DNA of 41,587 bases from Alphaproteobacteria bacterium (GCA_026400815.1 JAPLOI010000055.1:1-41587); one strand, 5' to 3'. Numbered from the stretch's first letter, positions 8,309-15,710 are shown. Notes: generated by a model from the letters alone, not told the origin. Numbers and translations: made by a program.

Positions 8309-9001
8309 TCATGGGTTGGCGTTCTTCCACTTCCTGTAGATTGGTCGAATCTGATTCTCGATTGTTTTAATTGACATTTCTGGTGATTTTGGATAATGGA
8401 TTTTTAAAAATTCGTGGAGAGCGGTTGCTTCTTGAACAAGTGAGTTTTTTACAATATTTTCGTCTATACGACGCTGCAATTCAGCCTTAATAAAAGAACC
8501 GCTGCTAGGACGCCCGGGCGCCCCACTTTTCCCTGACAGATAATAATCCTGAGTCGAAGGAGATAATTGAAATGTTTTTAATTCCTTCGAATTTTCTATT
8601 AAATAAATATCAGACCAAAATACTTGAATCGGAAACGGATGAAGATGATTGTCTGGGCACACACCTAAATCGATGTCAAATTCTGGCGGACGTATATTTA
8701 CGACCGACCAATCCACTACAGATAAATCGTCTTTGCTGTGCTTGGATAAGCCCACTCCGCTTGGTCCAAGCCCGCGATAGAGTTGGGTCTTGGCAGCTAA
8801 AATAAGCTCTCCAGACTGATGAAGTACGTATGGTGCAACGCGGTGGCGGATCTGTTGACCACCCTCCTGACCGGCACGGATCGTCTCAAATACCTCGATC
8901 TGCCAACGTGCATCCGGGCGGTAGCCGAAGACCTTTTCTACCCACGAGGGCAGATCCCGCAATGGCACCCAAGCGGGCGGTATCGTCACTTCCGGTGTCA
9001 T
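8309..9001 (-). CDS. orphan protein of the integrative element, unknown function
   Basis: 230 aa, no family recognised. The N-terminal third (MTPEVTIPPAWVPLRDLPSW, then VEKVFGYRPDARWQIEVFE) keeps host-like composition. From about codon 90 on, the DNA becomes very AT-rich, so the gene may be mosaic. The C-terminal 70 residues (GRPSSGSFIKAELQRRID...TIENQIRPIYRKW) are helical and basic and could form a DNA-binding or protein-contact domain. The ATG at 9001 overlaps the integrase stop (ATGA), so it is co-translated with the integrase. By position it could be a recombination helper, a regulator or cargo. No transmembrane segment or nuclease motif is evident. Confidence 0.7.
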   Translation of the reverse strand: MTPEVTIPPAWVPLRDLPSWVEKVFGYRPDARWQIEVFETIRAGQEGGQQIRHRVAPYVLHQSGELILAAKTQLYRGLGPSGVGLSKHSKDDLSVVDWSVVNIRPPEFDIDLGVCPDNHLHPFPIQVFWSDIYLIENSKELKTFQLSPSTQDYYLSGKSGAPGRPSSGSFIKAELQRRIDENIVKNSLVQEATALHEFLKIHYPKSPEMSIKTIENQIRPIYRKWKNANP

Positions 9002-10284
9002 AGTTTATCCTCTGCGCTACGGCAGCATAGATCCCCCCAAGCATCCATCAACGCACGCCGCTTTTCGAGCAGGTCCGATCGTGCGTAGGCCGCCTCGGCC
9101 TTGTCTTTGATGCTGTGAGCAAGAGCCGCCTCGACCACCTCGCGCCCCTCTGGTCTGGTCTCACCAGCCCAATCACGGAACGTGGAGCGGAAGCCATGCG
9201 GTACGACGGCTCGGCCCTCCGCGTCACGCCAGCGTGGCGGCGCGCCCTCGGCCAACCCGTCGCACGCCATCCCGCGAACCAGCATGCTTAAAGACATATC
9301 GCTTAGCGCAATGCCCTTGCGTGTGCTTGGGAACACCAAATCGTCGGGCTTGCACATCAGCGGCCGCAATTCTTGCAACACAGCTAGCGCCGCGGATGAC
9401 ATGGGAACGCGATGCAATCGCTGGGCCTTCATGCGGTCAGGCGGAACCGCCCAAACCTTGCCCTCTAAGTCGACCTCGCGCCACGTCATGCCCCGAACCT
9501 CACCCGTCCTGGCGGCGGTCAAGATCACAAAACGTAATGCAAACGCGGAAATCCCTTTGTGCGTCGATAACGCAGCCATGAACGAGGGCATCTGGGTCCA
9601 CGGCAACGCGGGGCGGTGCTGCACTCGCTTAACCTTTCTCGGCTGGGGGAGTTCACCGGCGAGATGGCTCTTCCATCGGGCGGGGTTTTCGCCCGAGCAC
9701 CAACCCTTTACGCGAGCAGCATCCAGGACTGCTTCTATCCGTTGACGCAGGCGCGATGCCGTCTCCGGCGTGCGCCCCCAAATCGGGCGCAAAACGCGTA
9801 AGACCTCGTCGGTTGAAATGTCCGCCACCGGCATGGCGCCGATGATCGGAAACGCATGTGCTTGAAGTGTGGCCAGCCATTGAGCGGCATGCTTCTGGCT
9901 CCGCCATCCCTCACGTTTGCTTGCGACCAAAGCCATCGCCGCAGCTTCGAATGTGCGGTCCATGGCTTCGATTTCGGCGCGGAGCTTTAGCCGCCGCTCT
10001 GACCGGCGCTCAGCAATCGGGTCAACACCATCACGCAATTTTGAGCGGGCCTCCGCTGCCAGGACACGGGCTCTTGCGAGTGGGACGCCGTTGGGCGGCT
10101 CGCCAGCGGCGCCGAGCCCCATTTCACGGGCCTTGCCGTTCATCGTGAAGCGAAGCAGCCAACTCTTGGTGTCGCCAGGTGCCACTTGCAAATACAGGCC
10201 ATCGCCGTCCCCGAAGCGGACCGGACGCCCCTTGCCCGCTGGGTATTTCAGCGCCCTGACCATAACTGCTGAAAGCTTGCCCAT
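8998..10284 (-). CDS. tyrosine-type site-specific integrase (P4-like, DUF4102 N-terminus)
   Basis: The enzyme integrates and excises the element at its att site. The start at 10284 (MGKLSAVMVRALKYPAGKGR) matches family N-termini; an ATG 42 bases upstream would translate the TGGGGGTAG repeats and is unlikely. The product is 428 aa. The DUF4102 arm-binding region (FGDGDGLYLQV...KSWLLRF...LGAAGEPPNGVPLARARVLA) is followed by the core-binding domain and the catalytic domain. The active-site set is complete: R259 (TAARTGEVRG), H363-x-x-R366 (VPHGFRSTF), H390 (ALAHSIKD) and nucleophile Y400 (EAAYAR). Three direct repeats (10290-10325) and a TATAAT box (10400-10405) lie upstream. The downstream gene overlaps by 4 bases. 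Confidence 0.93.
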   Translation of the reverse strand: MGKLSAVMVRALKYPAGKGRPVRFGDGDGLYLQVAPGDTKSWLLRFTMNGKAREMGLGAAGEPPNGVPLARARVLAAEARSKLRDGVDPIAERRSERRLKLRAEIEAMDRTFEAAAMALVASKREGWRSQKHAAQWLATLQAHAFPIIGAMPVADISTDEVLRVLRPIWGRTPETASRLRQRIEAVLDAARVKGWCSGENPARWKSHLAGELPQPRKVKRVQHRPALPWTQMPSFMAALSTHKGISAFALRFVILTAARTGEVRGMTWREVDLEGKVWAVPPDRMKAQRLHRVPMSSAALAVLQELRPLMCKPDDLVFPSTRKGIALSDMSLSMLVRGMACDGLAEGAPPRWRDAEGRAVVPHGFRSTFRDWAGETRPEGREVVEAALAHSIKDKAEAAYARSDLLEKRRALMDAWGDLCCRSAEDKL

Positions 10285-10289
10285 CGCGT

Positions 10290-10325
10290 CTACCCCCAAG
10301 GCTCCTACCCCCACTTCTACCCCCA
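10290..10325 (-). repeat. three direct repeats TGGGGGTAG upstream of the integrase
   Basis: The + strand shows CTACCCCCA at 10290-10298, 10305-10313 and 10317-10325, i.e. TGGGGGTAG read with the integrase, at spacings of 12 and 15 bases. They lie 6 to 41 bases before the integrase start codon. Short direct repeats in this place are typical of integrase arm-type binding sites or of an operator for autoregulation. The copy nearest the gene may also serve as its ribosome-binding region. Confidence 0.55.
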
Positions 10326-10399
10326 AGACAAAGCGAGATGCAATGGGCTCCGGGTGGATCGAGCTAGACGCGATATCGACGTAATACCCCGAGATACCT

Positions 10400-10405
10400 A
10401 TTATA
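10400..10405 (-). promoter_or_regulatory. putative -10 box of the integrase operon
   Basis: TATAAT is read on the minus strand inside the AT-rich stretch 10396-10438, about 116 bases before the integrase start. No good TTGACA is found 16-18 bases upstream, so activation by a regulator such as the AlpA-like protein is possible. Confidence 0.4.
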
Positions 10406-10446
10406 TATGGACCTTGATGGAATTTTATGGATTATTGTAGGGCAGA

Positions 10447-10460
10447 CACCCTCTCCGCCA
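10447..10460 (+). other. attachment-site candidate: 3' end of a tRNA-Ser gene
   Basis: CACCCTCTCCGCCA equals the end of a typical alphaproteobacterial tRNA-Ser: last T-stem bases, acceptor 3' strand CCTCTCC, discriminator G (typical for Ser) and encoded CCA. The upstream bases do not fold into the rest of a tRNA, so only the 3' fragment is here. It sits between the AT-rich integrase promoter region and the chromosomal XRE gene, exactly where a tRNA-targeting integrase would leave an att core. The intact tRNA should then be at the other end of the element, which is not in view. Confidence 0.5.
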
Positions 10461-10477
10461 CGCGGCCGTAGCGAACG

Positions 10478-10978
10478 CTACTCGCCGCCTTCGGGCACCA
10501 GGGATTTGATCAGCTCGAACACGCGCTTGCGTACCGCCGGGTCGGTGATGCGGTAATAGGCGCGCACCAGTTCCAGCGTCTCGCGCCGGTTCATGGCCTC
10601 GTCGGCGGCGCCGCCGAAGCTTTCCTGGCCATCGGCGAAGCCGAAGCTGCGCCGTGCGCCCAGTGCCGCGGCCTGGCCGCCATAGCTCGCTGCCAGCGGT
10701 TCCGGCATGTCGTCGAAGAAGAAGCTGATCGGCACATCGAGCACGCGCGACAGGTCGAACAGGCGGGAAGCCCCCACCCGGTTCACGCCGCGCTCATATT
10801 TCTGAACCTGCTGGAAGGTCAGCCCCAGCGCCTCGCCCAGCCGCTCCTGCGACATGCCCAGCAGCGTGCGCCGCAGGCGAATGCGCGAGCCAACATGGGC
10901 GTCGATCGGGCTCGAACGCGATTCCCGCTCAGGGCGTGCGCCGGGCTCTTCGTCCCCGTCACCGATCGATCCCGACAT
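10478..10978 (-). CDS. XRE-family helix-turn-helix regulator
   Basis: 166 aa. Residues about 28-85 form a classic Cro/C1-type HTH (VGSRIRLRRTLLGMSQERLG, then LTFQQVQKYERGVNRVGASR). The C-terminal part ends with YYRITDPAVRKRVFELIKSL, a signature shared by a widespread alphaproteobacterial regulator usually found next to lnt and metK. Here it lies downstream of lnt on the same strand, but the DNA after it is the integrative element instead of metK. The ATG at 10978 has GGGGTAGGC just upstream. Targets are unknown. The gene probably belongs to the stable chromosome, and its end marks the border with the element. Confidence 0.85.
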   Translation of the reverse strand: MSGSIGDGDEEPGARPERESRSSPIDAHVGSRIRLRRTLLGMSQERLGEALGLTFQQVQKYERGVNRVGASRLFDLSRVLDVPISFFFDDMPEPLAASYGGQAAALGARRSFGFADGQESFGGAADEAMNRRETLELVRAYYRITDPAVRKRVFELIKSLVPEGGE

Positions 10979-11104
10979 GCCTACCCCATCCTGCTGTCGG
11001 GCATCCTGCCCCGACTCAACCGGTCCAGCGCGCGCAACCCCGCATGGGCCACCCGTTCCTGGTTGCTCGAAACCTTAGCGCTGCAACCTAAGATCGTCAA
11101 CAAA

Positions 11105-12613
11105 TTATGAAACACCCGTTGGTTTGTCTCGTCCGTAGAGAATTCGTGACAAACAGGCGCATCCCACCGCTATGCCAAGCGTTAAAAGCGATAGAAACGC
11201 GGGCACCGCCAACCCCCAGCGCGCGAACAGCGTCGGCGGCAACGCACCCGGCAGCGCTACCGAAATTGCGCCCATCTCGTTCATGCCGATCCGGCCGAGC
11301 TCCCGCCCGAAGGCGTCGTAGCCGGCGGAGATGCCCGTATTGGCCGCACGCATGATCGGCAGCCCCTCCTCCACCGCGCGCAGCCGTGCGGCGGCGAGGT
11401 GCTGGCGCGGGCCGGAGGAATTGCCGAACCAGGCATCGTTAGTCACCGTCACCAGCCAATCCGGCCGGTCTGATCGGTCCAGCACCGTGCCGGGGAAGAT
11501 CGCCTCGTAGCAGATCAGCGGCGAAACTGGGGGTAGCCCGGGCACCCGCAACGTCTCCGGCCCAGGGCCCGGCTGGAAGCCCGATGGCCCGAACTCCACC
11601 GGCAGCGGCAGCCAGTTGGGTTGGTACTCGCCGAACGGCACCAGATGCCACTTGTCGTAGAGCGCCACCGGTGGCCCCGCCCCGGCCAGCGCCACCAGGC
11701 TGTTATAAGGCCGTCGCGCCCCGTCGAAGCGCACCGTGCCGACCAGCGAGGGCACCACCGTGCCATCCGCCCGCCGGCTGGCCGCCGCGATCATCGCCCA
11801 GGCGCCCGCGTCCCGATCCAGTAAATACGGGCTCGCCGTCTCCGGCCAGACCACCACCGCCGGCCCCTCGCTGCCCACCACCGCCTCGCGCGTCAGCGCC
11901 AGGTACCGATCGAAGATCGCCGCCATCAGGCCGCGATCCCATTTCTGCCCCTGCTCCACGTTCCCCTGCACGAGAATCACGGTGACCCCCGGCGCCGCCC
12001 CTGCCGGCTGCCCCAACCGCCACCAGCCCAGCCCGGCCCACAGCGCCAGCACAGCCAGCCCGCCCGCCACCGCCCGCCGCCCCAACAACGGCGTGGCCGC
12101 CAATCCCAGCGTCAGCAGCGTCAGCCCATGCACCCCCAGCCACGCCGCCGGCTGCAGCATCACGTCGCCGGCCCACCCCGGCACCGCCCACACGCTGCCC
12201 CAGGGGTTCCACGGAAACCCGGTCAGCACGAATTGCCGCGCCAGCTCCGCGACCCCCCAGGCCCCGACCAGCGCCGCCACCCGCGACCAACCCGCCGGAA
12301 ACCGCCACGCCACCGCTGTCGCCGCCGCGATGAACAGCGCCATCACCGCCGCCAGCGCCGGCACCGCCAGCGGCACCAGCCACCAGTAGCGCGCCGCCTC
12401 GAACAGGATCGCCTCTGTCACCCAGTACAGCCCGGCCACATGATGCCCGAACCCGAACGCAAACCCCGCCGCCCACGCCCCCCGCCACCGCGCCTGGCCA
12501 CCCACCGCCCGCAGCAACGCCGGCACGGCCAACCACAACACCGGCACCAGATGCACCGGCGGCAACGCCAACGCCGACACCACACCCCAGGCCACCATCC
12601 GCAGCAAGCGCAT
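11105..12613 (-). CDS. lnt: apolipoprotein N-acyltransferase
   Basis: Lnt adds the third acyl chain to the N-terminal Cys of lipoproteins in the inner membrane, the last step of the pathway started by Lgt (also in this window). The protein is about 502 aa. It has a hydrophobic N-terminal half of several membrane helices, then a nitrilase-type domain with the catalytic triad E258 (VVWPETASP), K321 (LYDKWHLVPFGEY) and C368 (SPLICYEAIFP), and a last membrane helix near the C-terminus. AAGGAG abuts the ATG at 12613 directly, which is too close. A TTG at codon 3 (12607) would have ideal spacing and may be the true start. The run-on reading frame of the upstream dehydrogenase overlaps its first 196 bases. 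Confidence 0.95.
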   Translation of the reverse strand: MRLLRMVAWGVVSALALPPVHLVPVLWLAVPALLRAVGGQARWRGAWAAGFAFGFGHHVAGLYWVTEAILFEAARYWWLVPLAVPALAAVMALFIAAATAVAWRFPAGWSRVAALVGAWGVAELARQFVLTGFPWNPWGSVWAVPGWAGDVMLQPAAWLGVHGLTLLTLGLAATPLLGRRAVAGGLAVLALWAGLGWWRLGQPAGAAPGVTVILVQGNVEQGQKWDRGLMAAIFDRYLALTREAVVGSEGPAVVVWPETASPYLLDRDAGAWAMIAAASRRADGTVVPSLVGTVRFDGARRPYNSLVALAGAGPPVALYDKWHLVPFGEYQPNWLPLPVEFGPSGFQPGPGPETLRVPGLPPVSPLICYEAIFPGTVLDRSDRPDWLVTVTNDAWFGNSSGPRQHLAAARLRAVEEGLPIMRAANTGISAGYDAFGRELGRIGMNEMGAISVALPGALPPTLFARWGLAVPAFLSLLTLGIAVGCACLSRILYGRDKPTGVS

Positions 12614-13827
12614 CTCCTTGGTTGAGGGGAGGCAAGACCTGGGCTCTGCCCTGGACCCGGCAGGGGCGCTGCCCCTGCACCCCGCCAGGGACCTGAGGTC
12701 CCTGGACCCACATCAGTTTGTTCCGCCTTCCGCGGGGGAGGGGCCGTCGAAGTGGTGGAGAGACCCGGATGGCCCCTCCCCCGCCGAAGGCGGAAAAGTG
12801 AAGGGGTCTGGGGCCTAAGGCCCCAGCGGGATCCAAGGGCGGAGCCCTTGGTCGGGGCCCGGGGCGGAACTACGATGCGTTCTGCCGGGACGGGCTGGCC
12901 GGTGAGGTGGGCGGCGATGCATTCGGCGGCCATGAGGCCCATGTTGACCAGCGAGCCGTCGGTCACGCCCGAGACGTGCGGGGTGGCGAGCACGCGGGGG
13001 TGGGTGCGCAGGGCGTAGTCGGCGGGGGGCGGTTCGGTTTCGAACACATCCAGCGCGGCGCCGGCGATGTGGCCGCTGTCCAGCGCCGCATGCAGGGCGG
13101 CTTCGTCGATGAGGCCGCCGCGGGCGGTGTTCACCAGCCAGCTGCCGGCGGGCATCTGGGCGAGGGCGGCGGCATTGATGATGTGGTGGGTCTGCGGCGC
13201 GTAGGGGCAGTGCAGCGACAGCACCTCGCTGTGGCGCAGCAGGGTGGGGAGGTCTGGCGCGGCGGAGATGCCGTCGGGCAGGGTGGTGGTGCCGCCGGGG
13301 CGGCCGAGGGCCATGATGTGCATGCCGAAGGGCTGGGCGAGCAGCGCCACGTCGCGGGCGATGGCGCCGAAGCCGAGCAGGCCGAGGCGCAGGCCGCGGA
13401 TGTCGCGCACCTTGGTGGCGCCGCCGCGCCAGTTGCCGGCGGCGATCGTCTCGCCCAGGGCGCGGAAATCCTTGGCCATGGCCAGGATCATGGCCAGCGT
13501 GTGCTCCGCCACCGCGCGGGTGTTGGAGCCCGGCGCGCGGGCTACCATGATGCCGCGGGCGCGGGCGCCTTCCAGGTCCACGTCGTCCACGCCCACGCCG
13601 TGGCGGGCGACGATCGACAGGCGCGCGGAGGCATCCAGCGCCGCGGCGGTGACCGGGCCCTGGCGGGTGAGGATGGCGTGCGCCTGCACCTCCCGCGTGA
13701 GCGCGGCGACGGCCTCGGCGCTGGGGTAGGGCGGCATGTAGTGGATGGTGCAGCCGGCCGCCTCCAGCACCGCCACGGCGGGTTCGGCCAGGCGCGGGGA
13801 GGTCATGATCACGTCGAACCGGCTCAT
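12418..13827 (-). CDS. D-2-hydroxyacid dehydrogenase (SerA-like) with run-on C-terminus
   Basis: NAD-dependent oxidation or reduction of a 2-hydroxyacid; 3-phosphoglycerate dehydrogenase-like proteins belong to this family. Residues 1-320 are a complete two-domain enzyme. The nucleotide motif is GLLGFGAIA (150-157, with Ala for the last Gly), and the catalytic residues are R236 (NTARGG), E265 (VFETEPP) and H284 (ATPHVSG). It lacks the ACT domains of long SerA. After about residue 322 there is no stop. The frame runs on for about 145 codons through the palindrome cluster (12661-12851) and ends inside lnt at 12418, in another frame. The tail is Arg/Pro/Gly-rich and not a domain. The ATG at 13827 overlaps the stop of the acyltransferase gene (ATGA). 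Confidence 0.85.
   Translation of the reverse strand: MSRFDVIMTSPRLAEPAVAVLEAAGCTIHYMPPYPSAEAVAALTREVQAHAILTRQGPVTAAALDASARLSIVARHGVGVDDVDLEGARARGIMVARAPGSNTRAVAEHTLAMILAMAKDFRALGETIAAGNWRGGATKVRDIRGLRLGLLGFGAIARDVALLAQPFGMHIMALGRPGGTTTLPDGISAAPDLPTLLRHSEVLSLHCPYAPQTHHIINAAALAQMPAGSWLVNTARGGLIDEAALHAALDSGHIAGAALDVFETEPPPADYALRTHPRVLATPHVSGVTDGSLVNMGLMAAECIAAHLTGQPVPAERIVVPPRAPTKGSALGSRWGLRPQTPSLFRLRRGRGHPGLSTTSTAPPPRKAEQTDVGPGTSGPWRGAGAAPLPGPGQSPGLASPQPRRCACCGWWPGVWCRRWRCRRCIWCRCCGWPCRRCCGRWVARRGGGGRGRRGLRSGSGIMWPGCTG
12661..12851. repeat. cluster of GC-rich palindromes (REP-like)
   Basis: Five inverted repeats stand in line. CAGGGGC/GCCCCTG is at 12661-12677, CCAGGGACC/GGTCCCTGG at 12685-12705, CTGGGGCC/GGCCCCAG at 12808-12826 and CCAAGGGC/GCCCTTGG at 12833-12851. 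A 24-base imperfect pair (12722-12745 with 12771-12794, one mismatch) lies in the middle. The four short ones all have 3-base loops (GCT, TGA, TAA, GGA). I associate this architecture with dispersed repeats of Acetobacteraceae genomes. It separates the dehydrogenase from lnt and has erased the normal end of the former. Confidence 0.75.
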
Positions 13828-14645
13828 GCTTCCGGCTCCCGTGTGGTGCGTTCGTAATGCTTTAAGTATTTGTCGGTGATGAGGTCGGTCTTCACGACGA
13901 TGGCAACGTCCACGGTGTTGAACTGGCTGTCGATCACCGCGCCGTCGCCGACGAAGCCGCCCAGGCGCAGGTAGCCCTTGATCAGCGGTGGCAGGGCGGC
14001 CAGGGCGCGCAGCGGTGCGATCGTGGCGGGGTCCATGCGCCGCATCTCCACGTAGCGGGAGGCAACGGCGCGCGGGCGCAGCTCCGGCGGGGCCAGGTGG
14101 TGGGCGTGCAGGTAGGTCAGCTCGGTGGCCAGCGCGTCGGGGTCGGTGCCCGGCAGGCTGGCGCAGCCGAACATCAGGCCGATGCGGTGGCGGAAGACAT
14201 AGGCGGCGATGCCGCGCCACAGCAGCTGCATCACGGCGCGGTTGCGGTGGGCGAGATCGACGCAGGAGCGGCCGAGTTCCATCACCTCGCCGGGGAAGGC
14301 GATCACGGCGCCAAGTTCGTACTCGTCGGCGGAGTAGAAGCCGCCGACGCGTTGGGCGGCCTGGCTGCGGATCAGGCGGTAGGTGCCGACCACGCCTTCC
14401 GGGCCCGGGCCGATGGCGTGGTCGACGACCAGGAGGTGGTCGGCCACCGCATCGAAGCGGTCGCGGTCGCGGTGGGTGGCGCGGGTGGCGTCATCGGGGT
14501 GGGCGCCCATCTCCTCATAGAAGATGCGGTAGCGCAGCGCCTGGGCGGCATCGATCTCGGCGGCGGTGGTGGCGATGCGCACACCGAGCGTGCCGCTGCG
14601 CAGCTCGCCGAAGCCGGCATCGGGATCGGCGGGGGCATCGAGCAT
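13824..14645 (-). CDS. OlsB-like GNAT N-acyltransferase (ornithine-lipid synthesis type)
   Basis: About 273 aa. The fold is the hemolysin/OlsB branch of GNAT acyltransferases: LGVRIATTAAEIDAAQALRY, then RIFYEEMG, a VVGTYRLI strand, ELGRSCVDLAHRNRAVMQLL, and a C-terminal LIKGYLRLGG with DSQFNTVDVAIVV. OlsB moves a 3-hydroxyacyl group from ACP to ornithine, making lyso-ornithine lipid, a membrane lipid often used when phosphate is short. No olsA partner is in view. The ATG at 14645 is given. A GTG at 14660 overlaps the Fur stop (GTGA) and is an equally good coupled start. It is the middle gene of fur - olsB-like - dehydrogenase. Confidence 0.8.
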   Translation of the reverse strand: MLDAPADPDAGFGELRSGTLGVRIATTAAEIDAAQALRYRIFYEEMGAHPDDATRATHRDRDRFDAVADHLLVVDHAIGPGPEGVVGTYRLIRSQAAQRVGGFYSADEYELGAVIAFPGEVMELGRSCVDLAHRNRAVMQLLWRGIAAYVFRHRIGLMFGCASLPGTDPDALATELTYLHAHHLAPPELRPRAVASRYVEMRRMDPATIAPLRALAALPPLIKGYLRLGGFVGDGAVIDSQFNTVDVAIVVKTDLITDKYLKHYERTTREPEA

Positions 14646-14656
14646 GGTGGGGGTGT

Positions 14657-15124
14657 TCACGGACGGCGGCCTGTCCCGTTCGGGGCGCGCTTCGGCGCGG
14701 CGGTTTCGGCGGGCTGGGGCTCGCGCCGGCGGCCGAACAGCTCCAGCCGGTGGGATACGAGGTCGAAGCCCAGGCGGGTGGCGATGGCCTTCAGCACGCG
14801 CTCGTGCTCCGGGTCCTCGAATTCGATGACATGGCCGGTCTCCACGTCGATCAGGTGGTGGTGGTGGCCGTGCTCGGTGGGTTCGTAGCGGGCGCGGCCG
14901 CCGCCGAAATCCCGGCGTTCCAGGATGCCGCGCTCCTCCAGCAGGCGCACGGTGCGATACACGGTGGCAATCGAGATGCGGGCATCCAGCTGCACCGCGC
15001 GGCGGTACAGCTCCTCCACGTCGGGATGGTCGTCGGCGTCTGACAGTACGCGCGCGATCACGCGGCGCTGCCCCGTCATCTTGAGGCCCCGTTCGACGCA
15101 GAGGCGTTCGATGCGGCTTTCCAT
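14657..15124 (-). CDS. fur: Fur-family metal-responsive repressor
   Basis: 155 aa. An N-terminal winged helix (MTGQRRVIARVL...ISIATVYRTVRLLEERGIL) is followed by a dimer domain with a His cluster H85/H87-90 (EHGHHHHLIDVETGHVIEF) and EFEDPEHE, the ligands of the regulatory metal site. There is no CxxC pair, so it is not a typical Zur or PerR with a structural zinc site. In alphaproteobacteria this branch acts as Fur or Mur (manganese). The ATG at 15124 has GGAG at good spacing; an upstream ATG at 15160 has no such site. It heads the fur - acyltransferase - dehydrogenase operon. Confidence 0.88.
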   Translation of the reverse strand: MESRIERLCVERGLKMTGQRRVIARVLSDADDHPDVEELYRRAVQLDARISIATVYRTVRLLEERGILERRDFGGGRARYEPTEHGHHHHLIDVETGHVIEFEDPEHERVLKAIATRLGFDLVSHRLELFGRRREPQPAETAAPKRAPNGTGRRP

Positions 15125-15189
15125 CCGATCTCCCGTGCCCACCGTGGCCCACGCCCCCAATTGATGCCTTCAGGGCATGGCGGCGCCCA

Positions 15190-15221
15190 ACGGCACGGGT
15201 GGGCCGGACCCACCGTGCCGT
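15190..15221. terminator. hairpin between mucR and fur
   Basis: ACGGCACGGGTGGG pairs with CCCACCGTGCCGT with one bulge. It lies about 80 bases downstream of the mucR stop on the minus strand, before the fur start. No clear T-run follows, so this is a weak terminator or a palindromic repeat. Confidence 0.3.
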
Positions 15222-15302
15222 ATCAGGACCTGCGTAGCCGATAGGGGCTCGCCGTGTCCATGCAGGGGGCGGGCTGCCCCGCCGTTCAGCCCCGCGCGTT
15301 GC

Positions 15303-15710
15303 TCAACGGGCGCGCGGCTTGGTGCCGAGGCCGATCTTCTTGGCCAGGGAGGAGCGGTGGCTGGCGTAGTCGGGCGCGACCATGGGGTAGTCGGCCGGCA
15401 GGCCCCAGCGCTCACGATACTGGTCGGGCGTGAGGTTGAAGGAGGTCTTGAGGTGGCGCTTCAGCATCTTGAGCTTCTTGCCGTCCTCCAGGCAGATGAT
15501 GTGGTCGGGGAAGATGGATTTCTTCACCGGCACGGCGGGCGTCGGCTTATCGGCCTGCGCCGGCTCGCGCCCCACGGTGGACAGGGTGCGGTACACATCC
15601 TGGATCAGGGCCGGCAGGGCGTCTGGCGCCACGTTGTTCTTGGAGACATGGGCGGACACGATCTGCGCGGTCAGCGCCAATACATCGGCAGTTCCGGCAT
15701 CGTCGGACAT
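15303..15710 (-). CDS. mucR: MucR/Ros-family transcriptional regulator
   Basis: 135 aa, full length for the family. MucR proteins are histone-like repressors that bind AT-rich promoters and control surface polysaccharide, motility and symbiosis or virulence genes. The zinc-finger region reads CLEDGKKLKMLKRHLKTSF, then NLTPDQYRERWGLPADYPM. The second Cys of Ros is Asp here, and the second His position is not conserved, so the fold may use an altered metal site or none, as is known for some Mesorhizobium members. The upstream 15711-15818 region carries an AT-rich TATATA patch at about 15743 that could be its promoter and its own binding site. The TusA-like gene diverges from it. Confidence 0.93.
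   Translation of the reverse strand: MSDDAGTADVLALTAQIVSAHVSKNNVAPDALPALIQDVYRTLSTVGREPAQADKPTPAVPVKKSIFPDHIICLEDGKKLKMLKRHLKTSFNLTPDQYRERWGLPADYPMVAPDYASHRSSLAKKIGLGTKPRAR

Larger units (their letters stand above)
3930..10460. mobile_element. integrative element (satellite- or ICE-like), left end uncertain
   Basis: A block of minus-strand genes differs in composition from its surroundings (AT-rich in places, notably 7200-7700 and 8300-8800). It carries a tyrosine integrase, an orphan gene, an AlpA-type regulator, a Toprim-like protein and a primase-helicase, most of them overlapping by 4 bases. The right end is placed at the tRNA-Ser 3'-end fragment 10447-10460. No second copy of that fragment lies near 3.9 kb. 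The left limit given here is only where host-like composition resumes, and the true element could extend beyond the left edge of the window. No capsid, packaging or conjugation genes are seen. Confidence 0.65.

Noticed and set aside
15177-15260. Short frame with a PCRIRTCV motif between mucR and fur
   Set aside because: Such motifs arise from reading palindromic or tRNA-arm-like DNA. There is no ribosome site, and the region is a hairpin.
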